Positions 38,030 to 47,001 of a stretch of 64,000 bases of DNA are shown in pieces. The translations under genes were made by a program, and so were the position numbers. Source of the stretch: Pelagibacteraceae bacterium AG-337-G06 (GTDB lineage Bacteria; Pseudomonadota; Alphaproteobacteria; Pelagibacterales; AG-422-B15); contig QBZX01000001.1 of assembly GCA_003282175.1 (NCBI GenBank), positions 186,345 to 250,344 of the forward strand. Direction: 5' to 3'. The notes under the pieces are model-generated. The model did no database searches. It was not told the origin of the DNA and saw only the letters and a program-made list of their open reading frames with translations. Positions within the stretch are counted from its first letter, which is position 1, and every line of letters starts with the position of its first letter.

Positions 38030-38103
38030 TGGTGCCCCTAGCTGGTTACGCTCCAGCGGCTGATCATTACCAATGACCTGCTTTACTATTAAGCGATAGG
38101 GGC
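38030..38103 (-). tRNA. tRNA-Thr(GGT)-like gene with non-canonical D- and T-loops
   Basis: The minus strand folds into a complete cloverleaf of 71 nt plus encoded CCA. The acceptor stem is GCCCCTA/TAGGGGC (7 bp); D stem GCTT/AAGC with loop AATAGTA; anticodon stem GGTCA/TGATC (one G-T pair) with loop TTGGTAA, giving anticodon GGT; a 4-nt variable loop; T stem GCTGG/CCAGC with loop AGCGTAA; discriminator A, then CCA (38032-38030). G1-C72, C2-G71 and the GGT anticodon fit threonyl-tRNA synthetase identity. The T-loop lacks T54, T55 and A58 and the D-loop lacks G18, while G19 and C56 remain. It may be a divergent tRNA-Thr, a specialised one, or a decaying copy; full stem pairing argues against decay. 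Confidence 0.7.
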
Positions 38104-38124
38104 AAAGTTTCTGTAATATATTTT

Positions 38125-38490
38125 TTAGATTTTTTGATCTTGATAAGTAATACCAGACAAAAAAATAATTTGCCAATCATTCCCTTTTTTGAGCAAAGCA
38201 TAAAATCCTGTTATAGACTCAACATATTCCTCGCTTTTATTATATCTCCTTGCATTTCTTAGAATTACATGGGCTTGATCTTCTGTCTCTTTGATGACTT
38301 CTACTTCAATATCTTTAGTTTTACCCAAATTGGAGGGTTTTTTCATTTGTTCCATTGGGGATTCATTAACAGAGATGATGTTACCATTAACGTTAATATA
38401 TAATGGATATGCAAAAAAGTTCTTTAATGACTCAAAATCATCATTGTTAAAATGTTCAAGATAAAGATTGATAAATTCTAATGCTTTCAT
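38125..38490 (-). CDS. NTF2-like (SnoaL-type) small protein
   Basis: A 121-residue protein with the pattern of the NTF2/SnoaL cone fold: an N-terminal helix pair (EFINLYLEHFNNDDFESLKNFF), then alternating strands ending in GFYALLKKGNDWQIIFLSGITY. Such proteins bind small ligands or serve as isomerases or stress proteins; no catalytic residues can be assigned. It is cytoplasmic as judged by the absence of a signal peptide. It is followed on the same strand by the tRNA-like gene and the oligopeptidase gene. Confidence 0.6.
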   Translation of the reverse strand: MKALEFINLYLEHFNNDDFESLKNFFAYPLYINVNGNIISVNESPMEQMKKPSNLGKTKDIEVEVIKETEDQAHVILRNARRYNKSEEYVESITGFYALLKKGNDWQIIFLSGITYQDQKI

Positions 38491-38522
38491 GTTTGTTTTT
38501 TAATCATACCCATCTATTTATG

Positions 38523-40316
38523 CTATTGTCCACCAATAGCTATTCCTTCACGTCGTGGATCAGATCCACCTTCTAAATTATCTCCAATATAAATGGTATT
38601 TAAACCTGAGAAATATTTCTTTATCTTGGTATCATATCCCATAGATGACAAATTCTCCTTAAGCGTTATAGCTTTTGTTGATTCTTCAATATCGTATGTT
38701 CCCCACCGATTAATTGCGTGAGGCAAAGATACAGATTGTTGTACATTCATATCCCAATCAATAAGGGAAATAAGATGGTTTGCAACAAACCCAATGATAT
38801 TACTGCCTCCTGGAGATCCAGTTATGTATATTGGCTTTCCTTCCTTTAAGACGATTGTTGGTGACATAGAGGATCGTGGGCGTTTACCTGGTTCTAATCT
38901 ATTGGAAATTAATTTTCCGTCAATTTCATTTCGAAAAGAAAAATCTGTCAGTTGGTTATTTAATAAAAACCCACTTTTCGTAAACAATCTAGATCCAAAA
39001 GCATTTTCTATTGAAGAAGTCATAGATAACGCGTTTCCATATTTATCATAAATTGATATATGAGTTGTAGATTGTAGCTCAAGTGAATTATCATCTGCAT
39101 AATTGTATGTAATTTCTTGAGAAGGATTTCCAGCTTCAATATTTTCTGTTCTTATTCCTAATTCTATTTTCTTAGATCTTTTTTTTAAATATTCATGATC
39201 AAGCAAACCTTTCATGGGAACATCAATAAAATCACTGTCTGCTAAATATCTATCTCTGTCAGCAAATGCTAACCGGCTTGCATCACCAATCACCTGCCAT
39301 GATTTAGGATCTTTGTAGCCCAGTGATTTTAAGTTAAACCCCTCAAGAATTTTTAATATTTGTGCAACTGCGACACCCCCTGATGATGGCGGCCCCATAC
39401 CACAAACATTATGTTCTCTATAAATTATGCAGACTGGATCGCGTTCTAATACCTCATAATTTTCTAAATCACTATTTTCTAGAAACCCAGGATTTTTAGA
39501 ATAGTTTTGAACTGTATTTACAATGTCATCAGCAATTTCTCCATTATAGAAATCTTCAATTCCATCTGCAGAGATTTTTTTTAGCGTTTCGGCATAAGCT
39601 CTATTCGTTACTAATTGTTTATATTTAAGATTATTTCCATCAGGTAAAAAGTATTTAGATGTTTGACTACTTTTTTTTAATCTATCTGAATCTCTTTCAA
39701 TTGATGACGCCAACTTTTTAGATACAGGAAAACCATTTTCCCCAAGATTTATTGCAGCGGTAAATAGACTTGACCACTTTGTTTTTCCCCATTTTTCATG
39801 TGCTTTGAACATTAATGCAGGAGTACCTGGCGTCCCTACGGAAAGACCACCAATGACAGCGTCAAAAAATTTTTTAGTCTCTCCATTTTCGTTTTGAAAC
39901 TGAGTTGTATAAGACGCTATTGGCGCAGTCTCCCGTCCGTCTAATGTAGTAACTTTATTGGTTTTGTTATCGTACCAAATTAAGAAACTTCCACCACCAA
40001 GCCCAGAAGACTCCGGCTCAACTAATCCTAAAACTGCTTGTGCGGCTATCATTGCATCTGCAGCTGTTCCACCTTCCTGAAGAATTTCAGCTCCTGCTGC
40101 AGAAGCATAAGAATTTGCTGTCACAATCATCCAGTCTTTCCCTAAAACTGGAACCATATCTTTTTTGGCCTGCATTGAAGTATTTATTTGTTCAGTATTT
40201 AAATCCTCATAATCAATAATAAACGTTTCCGGGCTAATTAGATCAGAGAGATCCTCTGCATACGAATTGAGGGCAAGTAAGAAAGTTAACATAATAAGAG
40301 AAATCAGTTTCTTCAT
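38523..40316 (-). CDS. ggt: Gamma-glutamyltransferase (GGT)
   Basis: About 597 residues from the ATG at 40316, which begins a clear signal peptide (MKKLISLIMLTFLLALNSYA); an ATG 27 bp upstream would only add residues and overlap the previous gene. It is a periplasmic Ntn hydrolase that cleaves itself into two subunits: the catalytic Thr is the second Thr of STTHISIYD (about residue 415). The large subunit carries GLGGGSFLIWYDN, LDGRETAP and GPPSSGGVAVAQ; the small subunit carries RPRSSMSPTIV and GSPGGSNII, which binds the gamma-glutamyl group. It hydrolyses or transfers gamma-glutamyl groups of glutathione and related compounds. It lies 1 bp after the nuclease-like gene. Confidence 0.93.
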   Translation of the reverse strand: MKKLISLIMLTFLLALNSYAEDLSDLISPETFIIDYEDLNTEQINTSMQAKKDMVPVLGKDWMIVTANSYASAAGAEILQEGGTAADAMIAAQAVLGLVEPESSGLGGGSFLIWYDNKTNKVTTLDGRETAPIASYTTQFQNENGETKKFFDAVIGGLSVGTPGTPALMFKAHEKWGKTKWSSLFTAAINLGENGFPVSKKLASSIERDSDRLKKSSQTSKYFLPDGNNLKYKQLVTNRAYAETLKKISADGIEDFYNGEIADDIVNTVQNYSKNPGFLENSDLENYEVLERDPVCIIYREHNVCGMGPPSSGGVAVAQILKILEGFNLKSLGYKDPKSWQVIGDASRLAFADRDRYLADSDFIDVPMKGLLDHEYLKKRSKKIELGIRTENIEAGNPSQEITYNYADDNSLELQSTTHISIYDKYGNALSMTSSIENAFGSRLFTKSGFLLNNQLTDFSFRNEIDGKLISNRLEPGKRPRSSMSPTIVLKEGKPIYITGSPGGSNIIGFVANHLISLIDWDMNVQQSVSLPHAINRWGTYDIEESTKAITLKENLSSMGYDTKIKKYFSGLNTIYIGDNLEGGSDPRREGIAIGGQ

Positions 40317-40317
40317 T

Positions 40318-40755
40318 TTATTCTGTATAGTTAATAGTTTCATTGACGTTCAAATCCTGACACCAATCATATTTCTGATTGCGGTCATAAACAACGCCTA
40401 ATTGGTTTTCGATAATTTTACTTGATGCATCTTCACCATCAATTATTAGATATGATAAAACTCTTCCAAAATAATCTTCTAAATATTCAGTTTTAAATTC
40501 AATTGTTGATGCATTTGCAATAAGATCATTTAAGTAATCTCTTGCCTTTATACCTATTTCTAGTTCAGCATTGCATTTTGGCTTTGATATTTCAGGGGTA
40601 TCTAATTCAAGTAATCTAATTTTTTTCTTAATGCCATTCATTGTGATGTAGCAAGTATCACCATCATAGCAGTATTGACCGTTGTACTGCCGAAGACTAA
40701 TTTCAGCTTGAGCCGTTGTAATCATGCTAACAAATATCACGAGAATATATTTCAT
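40318..40755 (-). CDS. Exported thermonuclease-like (SNase domain) protein
   Basis: About 145 residues from the ATG at 40755, which opens a signal peptide (MKYILVIFVSMITTAQA). The SNase fold is shown by YDGDTCYITM, KIRLLELDTPEI (Arg and Asp-Thr-Pro-Glu of the active-site region), AELEIGIKARDYL and EDYFGRVLSYLII, where the Arg is usually catalytic. It should cleave nucleic acid in the periplasm or outside the cell with calcium. It is slightly shorter than staphylococcal nuclease. Divergent from typA by 74 bp and 1 bp from ggt. Confidence 0.8.
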   Translation of the reverse strand: MKYILVIFVSMITTAQAEISLRQYNGQYCYDGDTCYITMNGIKKKIRLLELDTPEISKPKCNAELEIGIKARDYLNDLIANASTIEFKTEYLEDYFGRVLSYLIIDGEDASSKIIENQLGVVYDRNQKYDWCQDLNVNETINYTE

Positions 40756-40829
40756 CTTAATAACTATAAATCTTGTTTTTATATGATAAAGCAATTAGAA
40801 GACATTCAACAATATTTTAAACTCCACTA

Positions 40830-42650
40830 ATGACATTAAAGTTAAGAAACATTGCTATTATTGCTCATGTTGATCATGGGAAAACGACATTAATAGACTC
40901 TTTAATGAAACAAACAGGCATGTTTCGTGAAAATCAAAACGTAGATGAACGTTTAATGGACTCTGGTGATCTCGAAAAGGAAAGAGGGATTACTATTCTA
41001 GCAAAACCAACTTCAATTGTTTGGAAAGGTGTTCGTATTAATATAATTGATACTCCTGGGCATGCTGATTTTGGAGGTGAAGTAGAACGAGTTCTTGGAA
41101 TGGCAGATGGTGTCATAATATTAGCAGATGCTGCAGAAGGACCAATGCCACAAACAAAGTTTGTTTTAGGTAAAGCCCTTGCTCAGAACTTAAAACCAAT
41201 AGTTGTAATTAACAAAGTTGATCGACATGATGCAAGATCTGAAGAGGTTGTTAATGAAGTTTTTGATTTATTTGTTGCATTAGATGCAAGCGAAGAACAA
41301 TTGGATTTTCCGATTTTATATGCGGCGGGAAGAGAAGGCTGGTGTATTGAAAATTTAGAAGATTCTCGAGAAAATCTACACCCCTTATTAGATTTAATAT
41401 TAAAGCACGTTGAAGAGCCAACTGTAGCTCTATCAAAACCCTTTGCAATGCTAGCGACTCTTCTTGATGCAGATCCTTATTTAGGACGATGCCTAATCGG
41501 AAGAGTTATAAATGGATCCGCAAAAGTAAATGATCAAGTGAAGTCTATTAATCTAACTGGATCCCAAATAGAAACGGGTAGACTAACCAAACTATTTACG
41601 TTCAGAGGGGCAGATAGAGTGCCAGTTGATGAGGTAACAGCTGGTGATATAATTTGTATTGCTGGTTTAGCTGTGACATCAGTAGCAGATACAATATGTA
41701 ATCCTGAGGTTACAGAACCACTTGTTTCAACACCCATTGATCCTCCAACAATGTCAGTGACTATTACAGTCAATGACTCACCATTTGCTGGCACAGATGG
41801 AAATAGAGTAACCTCAACTTTAATTCGTGAGAGACTTTTAGCTGAAGCTGAAACTAACGTTGCGATTACGTTTGAAGAAAATGATCAAAAAGATGCTTTT
41901 GAAATCGGTGGGCGAGGTGAGCTGCAAATCGGTGTTCTAATAGAACAAATGAGAAGAGAAGGATTTGAACTATCAGTTTCAAGACCACGTGTTCTATACA
42001 AAGTTGGTGAAAATGGAGCAAGAACAGAGCCTATTGAGGAAGTTATTATTGACGTTGACGACGAGTATACAAGCACTGTGGTTGATGGAATGAATCAAAG
42101 AAAAGGTGAAATGCAAGATATGCGAGCATCTGGGGCAGGTAAGACTCGACTTACTTTTTTAGCACCTTCGCGAGGTTTAATTGGCTATCAAAATAAATTT
42201 TTAACAGATACAAAAGGAACAGGTGTTCTTAATAGGCTTTTCAACAAGTATGATAGCTATAAAGGGAGTATTGTTGGACGAAAATATGGAGCATTAATAT
42301 CAACTGATACTGGCAGCGCAGCAGCATATGCAATTTTCAACTTACAAGATCGTGGGACAATGTTTATTGGCCACCAAACTAGAGTTTATGGAGGGATGGT
42401 GGTTGGTGAGCACAGTCGTGATAACGATCTTGAAATAAATGTTTTAAAAGGTAAGCAGCTTACTAATGTAAGAGCTTCTGGAACAGATGAAGCAGTTAAA
42501 TTAACTCCACCAAGAAAAATGTCACTAGAAGAAATGATGGCTTATATCAATGAGGATGAGCTATTAGAGGTCACTCCAAAAAATTTAAGATTAAGAAAAC
42601 GCTATCTATCAGCCATTGATCGTAAAAGAGATAGAAAATCAAAATCCTGA
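40830..42650 (+). CDS. typA: Translational GTPase TypA/BipA
   Basis: A 606-residue ribosome-binding GTPase, full length. G1 is [11 protein letters not shown] (residues 10-20), the switch I region has RGITI, G3 is [13 protein letters not shown]4 NKVD and G5 in the YAAGREGW region. Downstream are EF-G-like domains II, III and V and the TypA-specific C-terminal domain ([20 protein letters not shown]). It takes part in ribosome assembly and in stress or low-temperature growth. No clear Shine-Dalgarno sequence precedes the ATG. Confidence 0.96.
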   Translation: MTLKLRNIAIIAHVDHGKTTLIDSLMKQTGMFRENQNVDERLMDSGDLEKERGITILAKPTSIVWKGVRINIIDTPGHADFGGEVERVLGMADGVIILADAAEGPMPQTKFVLGKALAQNLKPIVVINKVDRHDARSEEVVNEVFDLFVALDASEEQLDFPILYAAGREGWCIENLEDSRENLHPLLDLILKHVEEPTVALSKPFAMLATLLDADPYLGRCLIGRVINGSAKVNDQVKSINLTGSQIETGRLTKLFTFRGADRVPVDEVTAGDIICIAGLAVTSVADTICNPEVTEPLVSTPIDPPTMSVTITVNDSPFAGTDGNRVTSTLIRERLLAEAETNVAITFEENDQKDAFEIGGRGELQIGVLIEQMRREGFELSVSRPRVLYKVGENGARTEPIEEVIIDVDDEYTSTVVDGMNQRKGEMQDMRASGAGKTRLTFLAPSRGLIGYQNKFLTDTKGTGVLNRLFNKYDSYKGSIVGRKYGALISTDTGSAAAYAIFNLQDRGTMFIGHQTRVYGGMVVGEHSRDNDLEINVLKGKQLTNVRASGTDEAVKLTPPRKMSLEEMMAYINEDELLEVTPKNLRLRKRYLSAIDRKRDRKSKS

Positions 42651-42654
42651 TTAC

Positions 42655-43416
42655 TTAATTTTTTACACCGTATCCTTTTGAAATCACAATAGCTACCCCA
42701 ACAATACAAGCTACTAAAAAGCCTACAAGCGATACAACACTTATAAAGATATTTATATCTGAAGCGCCATAAAATGACCATCGCATACCATTTATCAGGT
42801 ATACCACAGGATTAAAGTATGAAACTTTCTGCCAGAACTCAGGTAACATCTCGATTGTATACAAACTACCCCCTAAAAAAACTAATGGAGTAATAATTAT
42901 GAGAGGAACAACTTGCAATTGCTCAAAGTTATTGCTGAGTAATCCGATTAAAAAACCAAACAAACTAAATGTAAGACAAGTTAAAATAAGAAGAAAAAGC
43001 ATCAACAAGGGATATTGAATTTTTAGTTCAACAAAAAAACTTGCAGTAAGTAAAATTATTATACCAACAATTAAAGACTTTGTTGCACTGGCTCCAACAA
43101 ATCCAATTATGATTTCTAAAGATGATACCGGCGCAGCCAACACCTCATAAATAGAACCTGTGAATTTTGGAAAAAATATTCCAAATGCTGAGTTTGAAAT
43201 ACTTTGCGTCAAAAGAGTAAGCATAAGTAAGCCAGGCACTATAAATGATCCATAACTCACACCATCAAGCTCTGGTATCATGCTTCCTATTACGGATCCG
43301 AATACAATAAAATATAAAGAAGTTGAAATTACTGGTGAAAGTATGCTTTGACCTATTGTTCTTCGCATTCTATCCATCTCATGGAAATATATTGCTCTTA
43401 TAGCGTAAAAATTCAT
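42655..43416 (-). CDS. ABC-2 type exporter permease, YadH-like
   Basis: A 253-residue inner-membrane protein with six hydrophobic segments, typical of ABC-2 exporters. Phrases such as GVSYGSFIVPGLLMLTLLTQS, PLVFLGGSLYTIEMLPEFWQ and YFNPVVYLINGMRWSFYG match the YadH/DrrB/NodJ group. It overlaps the ATPase gene by 1 bp, so the two make a two-gene exporter. The cargo is unknown; related systems export drugs or lipid-linked molecules. It ends 4 bp from the convergent typA stop. Confidence 0.88.
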   Translation of the reverse strand: MNFYAIRAIYFHEMDRMRRTIGQSILSPVISTSLYFIVFGSVIGSMIPELDGVSYGSFIVPGLLMLTLLTQSISNSAFGIFFPKFTGSIYEVLAAPVSSLEIIIGFVGASATKSLIVGIIILLTASFFVELKIQYPLLMLFLLILTCLTFSLFGFLIGLLSNNFEQLQVVPLIIITPLVFLGGSLYTIEMLPEFWQKVSYFNPVVYLINGMRWSFYGASDINIFISVVSLVGFLVACIVGVAIVISKGYGVKN

Positions 43417-44339
43417 TAATTTTCCCTTACCAATTCGACAAAAATATTTTCTAAAGAGCTTTGTTCAGTTTTTAAGTCTTTTAACTTCAATCCAGTTTCT
43501 TTCATATCTTGTAACAGTGAAGTAATTCCCGTTTGTTTACTTGACGAGTCATAATTGTAGCTGATTGATAATCCATTGTTTAAGACTGTTAGATTGTAAC
43601 TTTCTAATTTAGTGGGAAGCACTTGTATAGCTTCGTGTAATTCAATAACAAGTGTTTTCTGACCCATGCTCTTTACTAGGTCAGATGTGTTATCAACTAC
43701 TAGAAGTTCTCCTTTATTAATAACAGCAACTCGGTCAGCGATTGCCTCTGCTTCTTCAATGTAATGGGTTGTAAGAATAATAGTGACACCGCTATTTCTA
43801 AGATCCTTAATTACTTGCCACATTTCTTGCCTTAATTCAACGTCTACGCCAGCACTGGGCTCATCAAGAAATAATACGGAAGGTTCATGTGAAAGAGCTT
43901 TTGCTATAAGCACCCTTCTTTTCATGCCACCAGATAATTCATTTATTCTAGAGTTTCTTTTATCCCACAAACTTAAATCTTTTAAAATTTTTTCAATTAA
44001 AGATGGATTGGGAGGCTTTCCATATAACCCACGTGTATAAGAAACATTGTTAAATACATATTCAAATTGTTCTAATGATAATTCTTGTGGAACTAAACCA
44101 ATTAGCGACCTAGTACGTCTATAGTCTTTTATAATATCAAAATTATCAACTGTTACTGAGCCAGATGTTGGAATAACAATTCCACATATAATGCTAATCA
44201 TTGTTGTTTTTCCAGCACCATTTGGACCCAACAGAGCAATTATTTCATTTTTCTTTATGTCCAGGGTGATATTTTTGAGTGCTTGAAAATCATTATCATA
44301 AATTTTTGAGAGTTTTTTAATTGAGACGACATTTTGCAT
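43416..44339 (-). CDS. ABC exporter ATP-binding protein, YadG-like
   Basis: A 307-residue ATPase, the same size as E. coli YadG. Walker A GPNGAGKTT is at about residue 38; the signature is ELSGGMKRRVLIAKAL; Walker B is VLFLDEPSAGVD; the switch His is in LTTHYIEEAEA. The last 90 residues form the regulatory domain common in DrrA/NodI/YadG proteins. It energises the YadH-like permease encoded directly downstream. Confidence 0.9.
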   Translation of the reverse strand: MQNVVSIKKLSKIYDNDFQALKNITLDIKKNEIIALLGPNGAGKTTMISIICGIVIPTSGSVTVDNFDIIKDYRRTRSLIGLVPQELSLEQFEYVFNNVSYTRGLYGKPPNPSLIEKILKDLSLWDKRNSRINELSGGMKRRVLIAKALSHEPSVLFLDEPSAGVDVELRQEMWQVIKDLRNSGVTIILTTHYIEEAEAIADRVAVINKGELLVVDNTSDLVKSMGQKTLVIELHEAIQVLPTKLESYNLTVLNNGLSISYNYDSSSKQTGITSLLQDMKETGLKLKDLKTEQSSLENIFVELVREN

Positions 44340-44399
44340 CGCTACTTTATATCACTAAAAATAAAGAAGTCTTTTATTCTTTTAAATAAATTATTCTAA

Positions 44400-45023
44400 C
44401 TAAATTGGCTGAAAGATACTTGATGCAAAATCAAGTACATGAATTTCACCTGATCCAATATCTATCCAAGAGCCATAAATATTGATTTCGTTACGATCTA
44501 ATTTTTCATGAATAAATGGATAGCTCTCTAGATTTTCTATAGATGTTTTAATACTTATCTTCTCCAAATCTTTTATTGACTCATTTTCGTTCGAGTTACA
44601 AATCTTGTTAAAGGAGGGCTTAAGAAGATTTAACCAGTTTGAAATTGATGAGTTGGTATCGAAGGAATTTTCTTTACACATACTGTAGCCATTTTTAATA
44701 CCACCACAGCTTGAATGACCCATAACAATTATATTTTTAATATTTAAGACCGTAATACCAAACTCAATAGCTGCAATTGTTCCACTATGTTCCGTTATAT
44801 AATCATAGGGTGGAACAATATTTGCTATATTTCTATGGACCAGCATCTCACCCGGTTCAGATTTAAATATTGAATTTGGATCTACTCTTGAATCGACGCA
44901 AGAAATGATAATATATTTTGGAGACTGGCCTTCTTTAGCAAGACTCTCAAAAAGATTTTTCTTTTTTAAGTATGTATCTTTATGCCAATCTTTGTATTTT
45001 TCTTTAAGATCTTGTGGAAACAT
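44400..45023 (-). CDS. Beta-class carbonic anhydrase
   Basis: A 207-residue zinc enzyme that interconverts CO2 and bicarbonate in the cytoplasm. Zinc ligands are visible: Cys in ISCVDSRVDP (about residue 42, with the Asp-Arg dyad), and His and Cys in MGHSSCGGIKNG (about 102 and 105). Supporting phrases are FKSEPGEMLVHRNIANIVPP and GTIAAIEFGI. It could balance CO2 released by urease elsewhere in the window or supply bicarbonate for biosynthesis. It is 4 bp downstream of the DUF3604 gene on the same strand. Confidence 0.93.
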   Translation of the reverse strand: MFPQDLKEKYKDWHKDTYLKKKNLFESLAKEGQSPKYIIISCVDSRVDPNSIFKSEPGEMLVHRNIANIVPPYDYITEHSGTIAAIEFGITVLNIKNIIVMGHSSCGGIKNGYSMCKENSFDTNSSISNWLNLLKPSFNKICNSNENESIKDLEKISIKTSIENLESYPFIHEKLDRNEINIYGSWIDIGSGEIHVLDFASSIFQPI

Positions 45024-45027
45024 ATCT

Positions 45028-46956
45028 TTAATTATTTTTTATCCAAATCGGTGATGACCACGCCATCTCACGCATAATTTTTGGATAGTTTTTAGAGGGT
45101 TTTTCATCTATTCTGATACTATCATAAGTTGACCATCTACATGTAGGGTTTTCAATAGCTCTAACGTAGTAAAAAGCATTTTGTTCAAATGAATATTTCT
45201 CATCGGTCCAGAGAATTTCTAATCGATCGGCTCCAAAGTTTTCGTTAAATGAACAATTGTCAAAATCTACCCTTGCTTTTGTTGGTTTGCACCTATTTTT
45301 TCTATTATTAATTTCCCTATCATCACTACAGACTACATCGTAAACAACTTCTTTTTCATTTCCATCTTCAGTCCAACCTTTTACTATTTGAATTTTATCT
45401 AATGGCGCACTCAATGAGTCTCGTTCAGCAGTGATATAAAATTTGGGTATTTGCATAGAGCTATTTATAACAGTACTGCCCATGGTATAACCGTTTTCAT
45501 AGGATTCTGCTATTGGATCAACAGACTTATAGATTTCTTCTGTACTATTAAAATTGAGAAAAAATCTCAACTTAATTCTTGTACCGCTAGTTGCATACAC
45601 CTCTTTTTTTTGCATGGCTTCAAATAAAGTATTTCTATTGTTTTCTTCAGCCCAAACTGCAGCTAGACCACCTGGATTATTTACAAGTTGGGTCATTAAT
45701 AATCCTTCTTTAACTCTTCTTTTAGACGGTCCAACGAAGCTGGTTCTACCTCTGTAATCCCATTCTTCTGTATCTCCTGGATTAGAATTATGAGAGTCGG
45801 AACTTCCTATCATTCCAAAATCAAGGGGATTAAATCCAAATTCGTTTTCCAAAGAAAGGCCTTTTTTTAGTCCATCACGCGCCATAGAAGTTTCTTGAAT
45901 GCATAATGTATCTTCATCATTTTCACATTTAGGATAAAATTGTTCAATATCACATTCTTCGTCAGTACTTCCAAAAAATGTACTGCATTCTGAGTTTCCT
46001 TTATCCTGAAATATTTCAACTAATGGCTCATTGTTGTTTCTTAGTTTCCAATCTTCAAGTGTATATTGTTCATTGTCGATAGTATGGTTTGCAAACGCAT
46101 ATCCCCATGAGCGATTACCATTATGCGGTATTGTCATAAACTCACAGGGATAGTTGCAACTTTCTAATAACTTTTTCCATAAATCAATAGCTGTGTGAGC
46201 ATCGAAAAGTGAGAAAGCTTTTTCAGGGACCGTATTATTTTTAAATATAACATTTCTGTGGTTATAGCCACCATCAGGTAATGTGGGCGAGTATTCATAA
46301 GCAACAAACGTTGTAAATTTTCCAGGCTCATTATGATTATCTGCAGCTTTTATAATTTTGTTCCATGTAGATTTTATAAATCGTTCTTCCTTTTCTTTAT
46401 CACCAATAGCTGCTGACATGATGCTTACTGGTGGCCTCTCAACAGATGTCTCGCGAAGATCAAAAAAAAATCTATAACTAGGGGACTCCAATCTTGCACA
46501 GGTAATTTTTGACTCCTCTGTAATCTCTGGATCAGTGCAACTTTCCTGTAGTCCAAAAGTTTCTGCATGATCAGTTACTGCAGCAAAGTCTAGAGGTCTT
46601 GAGATTTGCATTTGTTCACCAAACATATTCAGCATAGGCTCTCCCTTGGCAAACTTATATGTATCATCGAGGCCATAGCGATTGCCAAAAATATAAGAAT
46701 CAAATGACAAGCTTGAATGAACATGAAGATCGCCAAAATATACATTCTTATTCTTGTTGGGTTTTTTAAATTCGAAAGGTTCAAAAACAGTTTGCCTTGT
46801 AATATTTTCTCTTTGTTCTTTTGCTTCTTCAGAAAGTTTTAAAATTTCTTCTTTCGATAGGACAGGTACGTTGTATAAGTTATATAAATACAGAGAACCA
46901 ATTAAAATTAAAAAACCAAGGGCACTAAATAGAATAATCCAATGCATTTTTCTCAT
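45028..46956 (-). CDS. DUF3604 family protein
   Basis: A 642-residue protein with a single N-terminal membrane anchor (about residues 6-28), so the bulk is probably periplasmic. It has PHP-like metal-binding features: YFGDLHVHSSLSFDSY (about 72-87), AAVTDHAETFG, EYSPTLPDGGYNHRNVIF, IPHNGNRSWGYAF and GSSDSHNSNPGDTEEWDYRGRT, all standard for DUF3604. The biochemical role of this family is not established; a metal-dependent hydrolase is likely. It ends 4 bp before the carbonic anhydrase gene and diverges from the Rieske oxygenase gene across 45 bp. Confidence 0.88.
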   Translation of the reverse strand: MRKMHWIILFSALGFLILIGSLYLYNLYNVPVLSKEEILKLSEEAKEQRENITRQTVFEPFEFKKPNKNKNVYFGDLHVHSSLSFDSYIFGNRYGLDDTYKFAKGEPMLNMFGEQMQISRPLDFAAVTDHAETFGLQESCTDPEITEESKITCARLESPSYRFFFDLRETSVERPPVSIMSAAIGDKEKEERFIKSTWNKIIKAADNHNEPGKFTTFVAYEYSPTLPDGGYNHRNVIFKNNTVPEKAFSLFDAHTAIDLWKKLLESCNYPCEFMTIPHNGNRSWGYAFANHTIDNEQYTLEDWKLRNNNEPLVEIFQDKGNSECSTFFGSTDEECDIEQFYPKCENDEDTLCIQETSMARDGLKKGLSLENEFGFNPLDFGMIGSSDSHNSNPGDTEEWDYRGRTSFVGPSKRRVKEGLLMTQLVNNPGGLAAVWAEENNRNTLFEAMQKKEVYATSGTRIKLRFFLNFNSTEEIYKSVDPIAESYENGYTMGSTVINSSMQIPKFYITAERDSLSAPLDKIQIVKGWTEDGNEKEVVYDVVCSDDREINNRKNRCKPTKARVDFDNCSFNENFGADRLEILWTDEKYSFEQNAFYYVRAIENPTCRWSTYDSIRIDEKPSKNYPKIMREMAWSSPIWIKNN

Positions 46957-47001
46957 AATAACTAGTCATAGACAATATAAGGGTATAAAATTTTTACAAG
47001 C

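Noticed and set aside
38030..38103. Riboswitch or intrinsic terminator at the hairpins upstream of the oligopeptidase gene
   Set aside because: The three inner hairpins and 7-bp closing stem have exact tRNA arm lengths, a 7-nt anticodon loop and a 3' CCA; no T run follows.
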